NCBI GenBank assembly: GCA_963758025.1
Contig: CAVWUA010000026.1
Coordinates: 83,063 to 147,062, forward strand
Source: CAVWUA01 sp963758025
Lineage (GTDB): Bacteria > Planctomycetota > Planctomycetia > Isosphaerales > Isosphaeraceae
Reading direction: 5' to 3'
Length of the DNA stretch: 64,000 nt
Under the pieces are notes generated by a model that was given only the letters and a program-made list of their open reading frames with translations, did not search any database and was not told where the DNA came from. Shown here one piece after another: positions 8,774-17,711 of the stretch. The translations under genes and the position numbers were made by a program. How positions within the stretch are numbered: position 1 is the stretch's first letter; the number at the start of each line of letters is the position of its first letter.

Positions 8774-8977
8774 ATGCTCGTTCTCAGCAGGAAGCTCGGC
8801 GAAAAGATCGTGATCAACGGCAACATCGTCGTGACGGTGGTCAAGATTGATCGTAACCAGATTCGCATCGGGATCGAGGCACCGTCGGATGTGCCCGTGT
8901 ACCGTGAGGAAATCCTGCCGATCCGGACCGAGGCCGACGCTGAGACCGCCAAGGAAGAACTGGCGATCAACCACTAA
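8774..8977 (+). CDS. csrA: carbon storage regulator CsrA
   Basis: A 67-residue RNA-binding translational regulator that binds GGA-containing hairpins near ribosome sites. The sequence MLVLSRKLGEKIVIN, then IRIGIEAPSDVPVYREEI, is the canonical CsrA fold with the RNA-contacting N-terminal strand and the Arg in VYREE. Length is typical (60-75). It is a single-gene unit; no FliW gene is next to it. A strong bidirectional hairpin terminator follows at 9109-9161. Confidence 0.97.
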   Translation: MLVLSRKLGEKIVINGNIVVTVVKIDRNQIRIGIEAPSDVPVYREEILPIRTEADAETAKEELAINH

Positions 8978-9108
8978 TCGATCCCAAAGCCGCGACATGG
9001 TGGATTCAGGGGCGCGGACTGCCCTTATCCTCATTCTCCGTTCCCCAGATCCGGTCCGATGACCCCGCTCCGGTACCGGGTCGCGGCGAGTTCAGTCACA
9101 ATGGATGA

Positions 9109-9161
9109 GAGACGCGGCGCGAATACCTCCCGAGGGTTCCGAGGTGTTCGCGCCGCGTCTC
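9109..9161. terminator. bidirectional hairpin between convergent genes
   Basis: Arms GAGACGCGGCGCGAA at 9109 and its complement ending at 9161, extended by ACCTC/GAGGT, form a long GC-rich stem between csrA (plus) and the isomerase gene (minus). There is no strong U-run, so termination is inferred from position and stability. Confidence 0.7.
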
Positions 9162-9163
9162 TA

Positions 9164-10063
9164 TCATTTCCCGATGGGGCTCGGCCAGACGGATTCCAGC
9201 GCTTCGGCTGTCTTTCGCGCCACCTGATCCGGCGTCAGGTCAGCCAGTGATCGGCAACCCGGAAGCGTTTCCACGGTGACGGGCCCGGCGTAGCCCCTTT
9301 CGGCGAGGAGCCGCAGGAGGTCCCGGCAAGGGACGGCCCCGTTCTCGCCAGGTAAACCCCGGTCGTTGTCACGGATCGCCGCCAGGTCGTGTGGGTCGGC
9401 TGACAACGGCAGGTCGGCGACGTGAACCCAGACGATTGGCTCGATCCCACACACCAGGGCGTCTTCCACCGATTCGCCCGCCGCGAAGAGGTGGTAGGCA
9501 TCAACGAGGAGCCCCACGTCCGCTCCTTCCTCGCGGAGGGCATCGAGCAGCGGGCCGATATCGCCCAGCTTCGTCACGAATGGCAGCCCCTTCCCTGACC
9601 GGAACGATGTCACGCCAATGACCTCCAGCCCCAGCCGGGTTCCGTGCTCGGCCAGGATGCGGGCGATCGCGCCGAGCCGCTCCACGTGCCAGCGCATGAC
9701 CTCGGCCCGATGCGCGGCGCATTCCCGCTCTCCGTGGGGGGCTCGGGGTGTCTCGGGGAGCACCCAGGTCGCGGTCCGGCTCAAACCGAGCATCGCCGCG
9801 GCCTCGGCGAACCGGGGCAGCCGCTGAAGATCTTCGGCGAAACGCCCGTTCTCCTCCCGCCAGTTCATCGGCAGGGGCCAGGCCCCACCGCGAAGCCCCC
9901 GATCGTCCATCCGTCGCCGCAGGGTGGCCGGAGCGGTCCCCGAAGCGATCACGTCGCGGACCAGCAGGTCCACCGCATCGAATCCATGGGCGGCGGCCAG
10001 GTCGATCGTCTGCTCGGCGTTGAGGGACAGGCCCAGGGCCCGCGCATTGAAACTCCGTTGCAA
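9164..10063 (-). CDS. sugar phosphate isomerase/epimerase (AP endonuclease 2-like TIM barrel)
   Basis: A 299-residue TIM barrel of the xylose-isomerase-like family. Typical blocks are LGLEVIGV, VGLLVDAYHLFAAGE, WVHVADLP and GYAGPVTVETLPG; their Glu, Asp and His residues usually bind a divalent metal. The substrate is unknown. The start is decided by the ribosome site: GGAGGT lies 9 nt before a TTG at 10063, while the longer reading from 10150 has none. The gene is divergent from the GH15 gene and ends against the hairpin shared with csrA. Confidence 0.82.
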   Translation of the reverse strand: MQRSFNARALGLSLNAEQTIDLAAAHGFDAVDLLVRDVIASGTAPATLRRRMDDRGLRGGAWPLPMNWREENGRFAEDLQRLPRFAEAAAMLGLSRTATWVLPETPRAPHGERECAAHRAEVMRWHVERLGAIARILAEHGTRLGLEVIGVTSFRSGKGLPFVTKLGDIGPLLDALREEGADVGLLVDAYHLFAAGESVEDALVCGIEPIVWVHVADLPLSADPHDLAAIRDNDRGLPGENGAVPCRDLLRLLAERGYAGPVTVETLPGCRSLADLTPDQVARKTAEALESVWPSPIGK

Positions 10064-10294
10064 GGGAACTGTACCTCCATCGTCGGCAAAGGTGTGCGGG
10101 GTCCGTCGGCGCGTTCTGCCTATCGTGAACGGAGGACTCGTCGCTGACAAGACCGTGTGGATGCGGCGGCGACCCCTTGGCGCGGTCGGAGGGAACGTCG
10201 AAAATCAATCGGCCGAATTTCCGGCGGCTGAGGGGGCAGGCCGCGCACGATCGGCAAAACGGACGCAGTGAAATGGGGCACCTTGGGGGATCTG

Positions 10295-13039
10295 ATGTTA
10301 TCCACCTGGATCGAGGCCGCGGCGAAGGGAAGACTCGGAGGCCCGGTTCGGGCGGGGATGTGGTCGGCGGTCGTGGTCGGCACTCACCCGGTCGAGGCGG
10401 ATCAAGAGGTGTGGATTGAGGTCGTGGCCGACGATGTTTCGATCGGTCGGATTCCTGCGTTCTGGCTGGAAAATAAGGGAGTTAATAGCCTCTGGCATGC
10501 GCCGATTCCGCCGCAACCGGTCAATGCGCGGCTGAAATACCGGGCCGGAGCGCGGAACAATCGGGCGGAGGAAAACTTCAGCTCCTATCAGGAAGTGATT
10601 GTCCGTCCCAACTTGCCGGACAATACGGAAAACGCGACCGCGGCCACCGCCGGCCCGGAAGGTCTCGTTGGCAACCGGATGATGACGGTGCGGGTTGATG
10701 AGCGGGGGAGCACCTATGACGTGTATTTCCCGACCGTCGGGCTGCATTCCGACGTGCGGCCGGCTCAGGGGGACCTGCCGCAGAGCCGTTCCCATTTTCG
10801 AGGAATTGTCGCCGGTCTGGCGGCTGGACGGCGTCTTGACTGGTTCAGCGAACGGCTCAACTGGGAAGCTTACCAGCACTATCAAGGGGCGACGAACCTG
10901 CTGGTGACCGACCTGGACTGGCGACACGGGCCGATCCGCGTGGTCACGACCGACTTCGTCGTCCTCGGCCCGGACCTGCCCCGCACGGCCGGCGGGATCG
11001 AATCCCCAGGTCAGTATATCAAGCGGTTCCGGCTGACGAACAACGACGACCAACCCCGTCACGCCGTCTTCGGCGTATATGTTCAGGCGGAGGTCAACGG
11101 CGGGGTCGGCGAGCCGGGCCTGAGCTGGCACGATGGGGACCGCACCCTGCTCGCCACCAATCGCGGCCACGGTCACGCCAACCGCAAGCTCGCCCGCGAT
11201 GCGACCGTTGAGTTCGCCCTGGCTCTCGATGATCGCGGCGAGGTCTTCTGCGAGCCGACCGGCGCGAATGAGGCCATCTTGCTGCGCCCGATGGAACTTC
11301 CGGCCGGGGGCACGGTCACGGTCGATCTCCTCGTCAGTGGCGCGTTCACCGGCTGGCGAGGCGACACCGGCACCTTCGAGCATTGGCTCCGGCCCGCTCT
11401 CGCCTGGTTTCGCGCGGCCGATCTCGACACGATCGAGCAGGCGACTGCGCAAACCTGGGATGAGTTTATTGAGCCGCTACCCGTCCCTCACTTTTCCCGC
11501 ACGCTCTACGCCGTCAACCTGCGTCGTTCGGCCCTCGCCGCGGCTCTGCACGCGGACGCCAAGTGGGGGGCGATCGCATCGGGCTTCGATCGCGGACTTC
11601 ATGCGTACTGCTGGCCCCGCGACGCCATGAACGCCAGCGGCGCGATGGATCGGCTCGGACACCCGGAGATCGGCCGAGGCGTCTTCGAGTGGCTGGGCCG
11701 CGTCCGGGGCAAGAATCGAATTTACGCCTACTGGTTCCAGAAATACTCCATCGACGGCTGGCCCGAGTGGGAAACGCCCGCCGTGGATCAGTCGGCCTTG
11801 ATCCCCTGGGCCCTGGAGCGGCACTACCGCCGCACCGGTAACCTCGATTTCGTCTCCCAGTGCTGGCCGATCGTCGAGCAGGCGACCGCCGTCTGTCGGG
11901 GAGACTCGGGGCATCCCGGCCTGCGCTGGTATGACGACCTGAGCCTGATCTCCTCGTCCGGCATCTGGGACAATCGCTACGGGGCCTTCCTCTACTCCAA
12001 CACCTGCGTCGTGGCCGGACTCCGCGCCGCCGTTCGACTTGCCCAGAAACTCGACCGCGAGGAACAGGCCAGACCCTGGCAGGCCCTGGCCGATCGGATC
12101 TGGCACGCGGGCATCCTGGGAGAACCCTGGGACGAGGCCCGAGGCCCCGGTTTGATCGACCCGGAAACCGGCCGTTTTCTCGAATCCCGACGCCAATCGA
12201 CCCTCCGCTCCTTCTGGACGGATCGTCCCGAATCGCTCGTGGAACAATCCGCGGCGATCGACATCAGCCTGCTCTCTCCGGCCGTGCCGTTCGGCCTGCT
12301 CCCCGCGAGCGACCCACGCATGCAGAACACGGCCGAGGCGATCTTCCAGAACAACGTCCTGCGTAACGACTCCAACGCCCTGACCCGCTGGCATCCCGAT
12401 CCGACGACCCAGGACCCACGAGCCGCTCCCAGCGAGGCCCACCGGCACGATGCGTCCAGCCTGGCAAGCCTTTGGATGTCCCGCTACCTGATCCAGCTCG
12501 GCCGCGAGACAGGTCAGGCAAATCCCTGGAACCGGGCCCTGGCACTGCTCGACAACGTGCAGGTTCGCCTCCGCCCGCTGGGACTTGCCTTGCGCAATCT
12601 CGGGCGACAAACCGACGATCCCGGCCTCCGCCCCAGCCCCGTGCCAGGGATCTGGACCTTACATGCGATGCTGATCGAGACGATTCTCGATTTCGCGGGG
12701 CTGGATTACGACGCCTCGGAGTGCCGTTTGATCCTCGATCCGGTACTCCCCCCGGCCTGGCCTCAGGTTGGCCTCTCGCAGAACTTCGCTTGCGGCGCGG
12801 TCGAGTATCATCTGCAACGATCCGCGCGTGGAGGTCCCTATCGGCTCGTTGTGACGACAAACCTGCGTCAACCTGTCACCATCGAGATCGGAGTGACTTG
12901 CCCGGACCTCCCCGAGCTTGGCAACTGGCAATCGAGCAACGCGATGTCCCCGCCCACCTTTGATGTCGAGGGAAACCGCCTCTCCTGGTCGGTGGCTCTG
13001 CCAACCGGCGACACCGTGCACGAGTGGTCCTGGGGTTGA
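10295..13039 (+). CDS. glycoside hydrolase family 15 (glucoamylase/glucodextranase-like)
   Basis: A 914-residue protein with no signal peptide. The N-terminal about 400 residues look like the beta-sandwich domain of GH15 enzymes. The (alpha/alpha)6 barrel follows, with the signature YCWPRDAMNASGAMDRL near residue 437 and SSGIWDNRYGAFLYSNTC near residue 555. GH15 enzymes release glucose from alpha-glucans or trehalose. In many relatives the second motif reads GIWE, with Glu as general acid; here it is Asp, so activity is uncertain. Start ATG 10295 has GGGGGA 4 nt upstream; a GTG at 10268 is the alternative. No glycogen genes are adjacent. Confidence 0.85.
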   Translation: MLSTWIEAAAKGRLGGPVRAGMWSAVVVGTHPVEADQEVWIEVVADDVSIGRIPAFWLENKGVNSLWHAPIPPQPVNARLKYRAGARNNRAEENFSSYQEVIVRPNLPDNTENATAATAGPEGLVGNRMMTVRVDERGSTYDVYFPTVGLHSDVRPAQGDLPQSRSHFRGIVAGLAAGRRLDWFSERLNWEAYQHYQGATNLLVTDLDWRHGPIRVVTTDFVVLGPDLPRTAGGIESPGQYIKRFRLTNNDDQPRHAVFGVYVQAEVNGGVGEPGLSWHDGDRTLLATNRGHGHANRKLARDATVEFALALDDRGEVFCEPTGANEAILLRPMELPAGGTVTVDLLVSGAFTGWRGDTGTFEHWLRPALAWFRAADLDTIEQATAQTWDEFIEPLPVPHFSRTLYAVNLRRSALAAALHADAKWGAIASGFDRGLHAYCWPRDAMNASGAMDRLGHPEIGRGVFEWLGRVRGKNRIYAYWFQKYSIDGWPEWETPAVDQSALIPWALERHYRRTGNLDFVSQCWPIVEQATAVCRGDSGHPGLRWYDDLSLISSSGIWDNRYGAFLYSNTCVVAGLRAAVRLAQKLDREEQARPWQALADRIWHAGILGEPWDEARGPGLIDPETGRFLESRRQSTLRSFWTDRPESLVEQSAAIDISLLSPAVPFGLLPASDPRMQNTAEAIFQNNVLRNDSNALTRWHPDPTTQDPRAAPSEAHRHDASSLASLWMSRYLIQLGRETGQANPWNRALALLDNVQVRLRPLGLALRNLGRQTDDPGLRPSPVPGIWTLHAMLIETILDFAGLDYDASECRLILDPVLPPAWPQVGLSQNFACGAVEYHLQRSARGGPYRLVVTTNLRQPVTIEIGVTCPDLPELGNWQSSNAMSPPTFDVEGNRLSWSVALPTGDTVHEWSWG

Positions 13040-13075
13040 GCCGAAGCAATACCAGGTGTTCCCCAGAGCGCGCAT

Positions 13076-13121
13076 GACAACGGCCGCGAGCGACTTGAAA
13101 AGGTCGCTCGCGGCCGTTGTC
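13076..13121. terminator. bidirectional hairpin between convergent genes
   Basis: A perfect stem of about 20 bp beginning GACAACGGCCGCGAGCGACTT with a GAAA loop lies between the GH15 gene (plus) and the DUF1328 gene (minus). It has the position and stability of a shared terminator. Confidence 0.75.
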
Positions 13122-13153
13122 GTTGATGTTTAGGCAAAGTCCAGCGTCCGCGA

Positions 13154-13324
13154 TCAGGCTGGAGGAGCCGCGCTCCGCCCCGTGATCATCGAGACGATGG
13201 CCAGGATCGCGAAGACGGCCAGGAAGACCCAGGCGATCCAGGACAGGTCGCCGGCCAGACCACTGAATCCGAAGATCGCGGCGATCAAAGCCAGCACGAA
13301 GAAGGTAATTGCCCAACGTACCAT
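13154..13324 (-). CDS. DUF1328 (YtjA-like) small membrane protein
   Basis: A 56-residue protein starting MVRWAITFFVLALIAAIFGF, then GLAGDLSWIAWVFLAVFAIL. This is the two-helix DUF1328 pattern found in many bacteria, often with stress genes. Function unknown. It starts 82 bp downstream of the CsbD gene on the same strand with no terminator between, so it is probably transcribed from the same sigma-54 promoter at 13926-13942. Confidence 0.85.
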   Translation of the reverse strand: MVRWAITFFVLALIAAIFGFSGLAGDLSWIAWVFLAVFAILAIVSMITGRSAAPPA

Positions 13325-13406
13325 GATGAAAATCCTTCCGGTTTGATGTTGCGATTTCTTGTCAAGAATGCCTCAACTAAGTTCCCATCGATCTGTTATC
13401 CCGACC

Positions 13407-13817
13407 TCAACGAGACCGGATGGCCAGACCAACGAGGACACCGACAACGAGCCCGACGCCAAAGGCCGAAGCCACGGACTGGCCAGGATGGTGTCGGACC
13501 ATGTCCTCCCCCATCGCGTAACGATCAGAAGCCGCGTCGGCGAACTCTCCGTAGCCCTCGCGGAGCCGCTGCCCCGCCTGCTGGGCGTAACCTCGCATCG
13601 ATTCCGCGGTCTGTGATGCGCGGTTCGTGAGCTGTCCCAGGTATTTCTCGATTGCCTCGCGTCCCTCGCCCGTCTTCTGCTGAATCCGGCCAATGAGCTG
13701 GTCCACGTTGCCGCCCTGGATCGTGAGATCGTCGTCGCTCAACTGACCCCACTTCTCCTTGACCTGGCCGCGGATCTGATTCCACTGGCCCTGAACTTCT
13801 TGCGCATTAATCGCCAT
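13407..13817 (-). CDS. CsbD-like stress protein fused to an ElaB/YqjD-type membrane tail
   Basis: A 136-residue protein in two parts. Residues 1-60 match CsbD (EVQGQWNQIRGQVKEKWGQLSDDDL), a small soluble general-stress family. Residues 65-136 are helical and end with RHHPGQSVASAFGVGLVVGV and a basic tip, the tail pattern of ElaB/YqjD/DUF883 proteins. The fusion would tether CsbD to the inner membrane. Start ATG 13817 has GAGGAG upstream; an in-frame TTG at 13835 is the alternative. A sigma-54 promoter lies about 110 bp upstream. The role of CsbD is unknown. Confidence 0.85.
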   Translation of the reverse strand: MAINAQEVQGQWNQIRGQVKEKWGQLSDDDLTIQGGNVDQLIGRIQQKTGEGREAIEKYLGQLTNRASQTAESMRGYAQQAGQRLREGYGEFADAASDRYAMGEDMVRHHPGQSVASAFGVGLVVGVLVGLAIRSR

Positions 13818-13925
13818 TGCCGCATGTCTCCTCAAAAAGTTTCAGCGCCAGCCTGGACTCGATTCGGAGGCTAGCCGCGACGCCGCTGTCGTAGGGTATG
13901 TCGCTACTCACGTAGGGAATACCCT

Positions 13926-13942
13926 CGCAATCAGAGTGCCAA
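13926..13942 (-). promoter_or_regulatory. sigma-54 (-24/-12) promoter for the CsbD operon
   Basis: On the minus strand the site reads TGGCAC-TCTGA-TTGCG, matching TGGCAC-N5-TTGC exactly, with 12 nt from the GG to the GC. It lies 109 bp before the CsbD start codon. Confidence 0.75.
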
Positions 13943-13993
13943 ACGTGCCAATTGCTATTTCTGGAGATTTGATTTTCAAATATGTACGGGCGC

Positions 13994-14032
13994 AAAAAAA
14001 TAAGCCCCCCGGTGTTTCACACACCGGAGGGC
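13994..14032 (-). terminator. rho-independent terminator after the lipoprotein gene
   Basis: On the minus strand a 12-bp GC-rich stem with one mismatch (GCCCTCCGGTGT and its partner, 14004-14032) is followed at once by TTATTTTTTT. It has all features of an intrinsic terminator for the gene ending at 14077. Confidence 0.88.
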
Positions 14033-14076
14033 ATTGATAGGAAGCCAGGATTCGTCCTGGACCTTCACTCAGATTA

Positions 14077-14298
14077 TTATTCGGGAGACACCGCCTCGGG
14101 ATCGGTCGGGGTGGCGGTGACCGGCGGCGGATTGTCGCCTTCCTTGGTGATGGTTTCCTCGTCCTGGACCGTGGTCGTCCCCTCGGGGGTCTCGACCTGG
14201 ACCTCCTCGGTCACCGAGCTTTCCTTCTCACCGCAACCCACCAACCCCAGCGGGGCAAACAGGCTCAGGGCCAGAGCAGCAGCCAGAGTCCGCTTCAT
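14077..14298 (-). CDS. small lipoprotein, unknown
   Basis: A 73-residue protein with a lipoprotein signal peptide: MKRTLAAALALSLFAPLG then the lipobox LVGC (Cys22). The mature part is acidic and Pro/Thr-rich (VETPEGTTTVQDEETITKEG), likely unstructured. No family recognised. It is a single-gene unit with its own sigma-54 promoter at 14390-14404 and an intrinsic terminator at 13994-14032. Membership of the surrounding stress module is inferred from that promoter. Confidence 0.82.
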   Translation of the reverse strand: MKRTLAAALALSLFAPLGLVGCGEKESSVTEEVQVETPEGTTTVQDEETITKEGDNPPPVTATPTDPEAVSPE

Positions 14299-14389
14299 TC
14301 GTTCATCCTATTCGTGAATGCGTTTCGATCGGAGCACGCCAGTCTCCCTCTGAGACCGGTCCGCGCCGCCGAACCGTTATAACGTTAGG

Positions 14390-14404
14390 GCAATCAGGAT
14401 GCCA
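14390..14404 (-). promoter_or_regulatory. sigma-54 promoter for the lipoprotein gene
   Basis: The minus strand reads TGGCAT-CCTGA-TTGC with the correct 12-nt GG-to-GC distance, 91 bp before the start codon. One mismatch to TGGCAC. Confidence 0.68.
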
Positions 14405-14504
14405 GAGTGCGTCACCTGGGGTCAGAATTATTTCGGACCCAAAATTCGGGAAATCATCGCGCGAACATCGGGAACGATGCTTCTCAGGGGAATTCCACAG
14501 GAGG

Positions 14505-14520
14505 CGGCACGGGCCTTGCT
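14505..14520 (+). promoter_or_regulatory. sigma-54 promoter for the gene at 14635
   Basis: The plus strand reads CGGCACG-GGCC-TTGCT, one mismatch from TGGCACG-N4-TTGCW, with exact spacing. It lies about 115 bp before the start codon and faces away from the lipoprotein promoter. Confidence 0.72.
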
Positions 14521-14634
14521 CCTTTTCTGAGATCGTGTACGGGATTGTTTTGCGCGAGAAATGGAACTCTTCGGATTCGATTTCACGGGCAAACCCATCT
14601 TTTGAGAACCAGCAACAACCAAAGAGGTGGACTC

Positions 14635-15033
14635 ATGGCTGCGGAAAATCAAGGCCAGAACGGCGGCTCCAATCCGGGCGTGCGCGAGCAGGTCCGTGAG
14701 AGCGCTCATCATCTTCAGGACGAGGCCGCACGGCGCTATGAGGCGGCCCGTTCGTCCATCGCCCATGAATACCGACAGACCGAGGGAATGATCGCCCGAC
14801 ATCCGACTTCCTCCGTGCTGATCGGCTTCGGCGTTGGATTCGGGCTCGGCGTTCTGTTGACTGCCGTGCTGACTCAGCGCGAGGAATCCTGGTATGACCG
14901 TTATGTGCCCGATTCGCTGAGCCACCTGCCAGACCGCGTCCGTCGCATGCATCTGGCCGATCGGCTTCGTGACCTCCCCGAATCGATGGCGAGTCACCTG
15001 CCCGACTCGGTCACCCGGCATCTGAATGTTTGA
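14635..15033 (+). CDS. YqjD/ElaB (DUF883)-like membrane-anchored protein
   Basis: A 132-residue protein. Residues 12-55 are an amphipathic helix (VREQVRESAHHLQDEAARRY), followed by the anchor HPTSSVLIGFGVGFGLGVLL at about 59-78, the Pro-led glycine-zipper tail of YqjD relatives. Unusually the anchor is not terminal: about 50 residues follow with repeated LP(D/E) steps (SLSHLPDRV, RLRDLPES, MASHLPDSV, TRHLNV). E. coli YqjD binds ribosomes at the membrane in stationary phase; whether this one does is unknown. Start ATG 14635 has AAAGAGGTGG upstream. Driven by the sigma-54 site at 14505. Confidence 0.78.
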   Translation: MAAENQGQNGGSNPGVREQVRESAHHLQDEAARRYEAARSSIAHEYRQTEGMIARHPTSSVLIGFGVGFGLGVLLTAVLTQREESWYDRYVPDSLSHLPDRVRRMHLADRLRDLPESMASHLPDSVTRHLNV

Positions 15034-15062
15034 TTCCCGGAGCCACTCCGACTTGTGCTTCT

Positions 15063-15159
15063 GGAGGGGTGGCAGAACGGCTGCCCCCTCCAGAAAAAGC
15101 CGGATCACTCCCAGGGCGCATGAAAAACCGGGAGGGGTCCATGACCCCTCCCGGTTTTT
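15063..15159. terminator. two hairpin terminators between convergent genes
   Basis: Stem one (15063-15092) pairs GGAGGGGTGGCAG with CTGCCCCCTCC. Stem two (15122-15159) pairs AAAAACCGGGAGGGGTC with its exact complement and ends in TTTTT on both strands, a good bidirectional terminator. Their position supports ending the minus-strand Gly/Tyr-rich gene at 15186 rather than further on. Confidence 0.8.
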
Positions 15160-15185
15160 CGATGACTGATACCGAACGAGAATGC

Positions 15186-15681
15186 TCAGGGAGTGGCTGG
15201 GGTCGCCGGCGCGGCCGGAGCCACCGAGTTCATCGCCACCCGCGCTGTACGCACCGCCACCCATCGTTCCGTAGGCGGGGGTTCCGTAGCCTCCGGGATA
15301 GCCATAGCCGCCGCCGTAGCCGGGCGCACCGTACGCACCACCACCGTAGCCAGACATCCCATAACCGCCGCCGTAGCCGGGCGCACCGTACGCGCCGCCA
15401 CCATAGCCTGCCATCCCATAGCCACCACCATAACCACCCGCGTAGGCGGTCTGCCCATAGCCGTAGCCGCCGCCGTAGCCACCGCCGTAGCCACCATAAC
15501 CGCCATAGCCGCCACCGCAGCCACCGCCGTAGCCGCCGTAACCGCCGCTGTAAACGTAGTACCCGCCTCCGCCACAACCGCTCCGGCGCTTCTTGCCGCC
15601 GCAGCAGGCGTCGGCCGTGGTTGACATCGCGACGAGTGCGAACAAGCCAGCCACGGTCAAAGTCGTGATTCGTCGAAGCAT
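15186..15681 (-). CDS. secreted Gly/Tyr-rich low-complexity protein (one frameshift)
   Basis: A signal peptide (MLRRITTLTVAGLFALVAMS, cut near ADA) is followed by a Cys/basic patch (CCGGKKRRSGCGGGG) and about 110 residues of GGYGG, GYGG and GAYGAPGYGGGYG repeats. In the present frame the protein would run on to 14428, antisense to another gene and through two terminators, which is implausible. One missing G at about 15230 would give AYSAGVAMNSVAPAAPATP and a stop at 15186. Such proteins may be structural surface or matrix components; function unknown. A weaker sigma-54 site lies at 15791-15805. Confidence 0.75.
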
Positions 15682-15790
15682 CGTGTTTTCTCCCTGAAGC
15701 CATTCACGGACGATTCGTTGTCCTCTGGAAAGAGAGAGGACGGGGAACCCCTCCTCTGAGGTTCCGTTTGCAATCGATTCTGACGATTGG

Positions 15791-15805
15791 GCAAACTGCG
15801 CGCCC
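15791..15805 (-). promoter_or_regulatory. possible sigma-54 promoter for the Gly/Tyr-rich gene
   Basis: The minus strand reads GGGCGCG-CAGT-TTGC with correct spacing, about 110 bp before the start. The -24 element is GGCGC rather than GGCAC, so it is weaker than the other sites in the module. Confidence 0.42.
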
Positions 15806-15969
15806 TTTTTAGGGTGTTTGAACGGGGATTCGGGTTTTTTTCAAAGCCTCGCGCAATTCTGGGTATGCTGGTTGAATGGGAATTCTGGCAACAGTGAACG
15901 ACCATCGCGTGGCAGACTGACGGTTTGCCGCGTTTTTCGCGGAAACCCGGAACGGCGGGAGAGTTCGAC

Positions 15970-17536
15970 GTGCTGCGAAACTGGCGAGTCTGGGTCCTCT
16001 TGATCTTGTTACTGGGGCCAATCCTGGCCTACATGGGATTTGGCTTTCTCTGGCTCGCCAAGCAACCGAGTCCGTTCGGGATTCTCCCGGGCGAGTGGGT
16101 TTATGTCGCGGCGGCCGTCTGGATCGCGGCGGGAGCGGCCTTTGCGGTCCTGATGAATCGCTGGACCCGTTCCAAGCGGGCCTTGATGCCTCCGCTCGAC
16201 TGGGACGCCCCCGGTACCTTCTCACCGGCGGACCTGGACGCCTGGAAGATCGTCGAGGAGGAGGCGGGACGGGCCGAGTCGATCGAGATGGAGGCATTGA
16301 CGAAATTCGATACCTACATCGACACCGGCCGACGGCTGGCCCGTCGGCTGGCGACCCACTACCGGCCCCGTTCCAGGGACCCGATCGACCACGTGCCGGT
16401 CGTCGAGATCCTGACGGCCCTTCAACTCGCGGCCGAGGACCTGGGGGGCCTCTGTCGGGAAGTCCCGGGTGGCGACATGGTGACGCCAAACCACTGGAAG
16501 ACCGCCGTGCAGGCCGCGGGATACATCCAGAAAGCGAACGATATTTATTCCATATTGCTGCCGATCTTCTCCCCCGTCACCGGCTTGATGCGCCTGGGTA
16601 CGCAACGGTTGATGGTCCGTCCGGCGTGGAAGAACATGCAGCAGAACCTCATGCGATGGTTCTTCCAGGCCTATCTGAACCGGCTGGGAATGCACCTGAT
16701 CGAGCTTTACAGCGGCCGTCTGTCCATCGGCGCGGACCAGTACCGGAAACTGACGCGCAGGGCGGGGCGCTCGGCGACCGTCGAGGAGCCTCGCATCCTC
16801 TCGATCGCCCTGGCCGGCACGCGCGGTGTGGAAATGTCCCGCCTGATCGCGCTTCTGGATCGTGAACGCGCTGGCGACTCTCTTCAAGATGGGGAAACAA
16901 CTGGAGGACGCCGGCTTCGACGAGCACCTGGCGGAACGGCTGAAGTCCGCTCGCTGGATCGAGGTCTCCGGGTACACGGCGAACCCTGACGGCGAATCCG
17001 CCCGTGATCGCTCGACCCGCCACGACGCGGTCGAGGAGGCGGTCGAGGCCGACTTTCTCGTCCTTGTCACCGATGCCGCGTACAACGATCACGCGTCTGA
17101 CCTCCGCTTCATCGAAGCATGGCAGCAGTGGTATGCCGACAACCCGGGCCGCGAGCGTCCGCCGATCGTCGTCGTGCTGACAGGGGCCGATCGCCCTGAG
17201 CTGGGCAACGGCTGGCATCCGCCCTACGACTGGGCACAGGGGAACCGCCCTCGGGAGTCAGCCATCCGGGCGCGGATCGACGCTTGGCGTAAAGAGCTTC
17301 CCGCGATCGTCGCCGAGGTGGTTGCCGTCGGAGTGGACGCCGAACCGCCATTCGGCGTTCGAGAGCTATTACTCCCCGCTCTCGCCACGCACCTGCACCG
17401 CGCGGATCGTGCGGCCTTGATCCGCCACCTACGGGAAGCGTCGACGCGTTCCAAGGCCCGCCGGCTCATGACCCAGGTTGGCCGTCAGGGGCGACGCCTC
17501 TGGGAAAACGTCAAATCGGCTCGCAGGTCGGATTAG
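15970..17536 (+). CDS. membrane protein with degenerate GTPase domain, split by one frameshift
   Basis: The N-terminus has two membrane helices (LLILLLGPILAYMGFGF and VAAAVWIAAGAAFAVLM), then a helical region of about 200 residues. The next part resembles a G domain: IALAGTRGVEMSRLI sits where a Walker A GxxGxGKS would be, with Gly-Lys replaced by Glu-Met; later come VEADFLVLVTDA and VVVLTGADRPE, like the G4 motif. The frame breaks near 16850-16861: removing one base joins SRLIALLD to NALATLFKMGK. Start GTG 15970 has GGGAGAG upstream. If the P-loop reading is right it cannot bind GTP in the usual way. Function unknown. Confidence 0.72.
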
Positions 17537-17711
17537 GAAGCCGGATTGACCGGTAAGCTTCGCAGGAGGTTCGACTCCGAGCGTCAGCTCCGGTGTTCCG
17601 CGAGTGCGCGAAATTGCGCGACGCAGAGCACACGATTTCTCATTTTTCAGGATAAGGTGCCGTCGGCATATCCCTCCGTCTCCTCCCTCTCCGCGGGTTG
17701 TGCCGCGGTCT

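Noticed and set aside
14428..15185. C-terminal extension of the Gly/Tyr-rich protein
   Set aside because: It crosses two terminators and runs antisense to the 14635 gene; better explained by a missing G.
15860..15876. Sigma-54-like GGGTATG-CTGG-TTGA before the pseudo-GTPase gene
   Set aside because: The -12 element has GA in place of the invariant GC.
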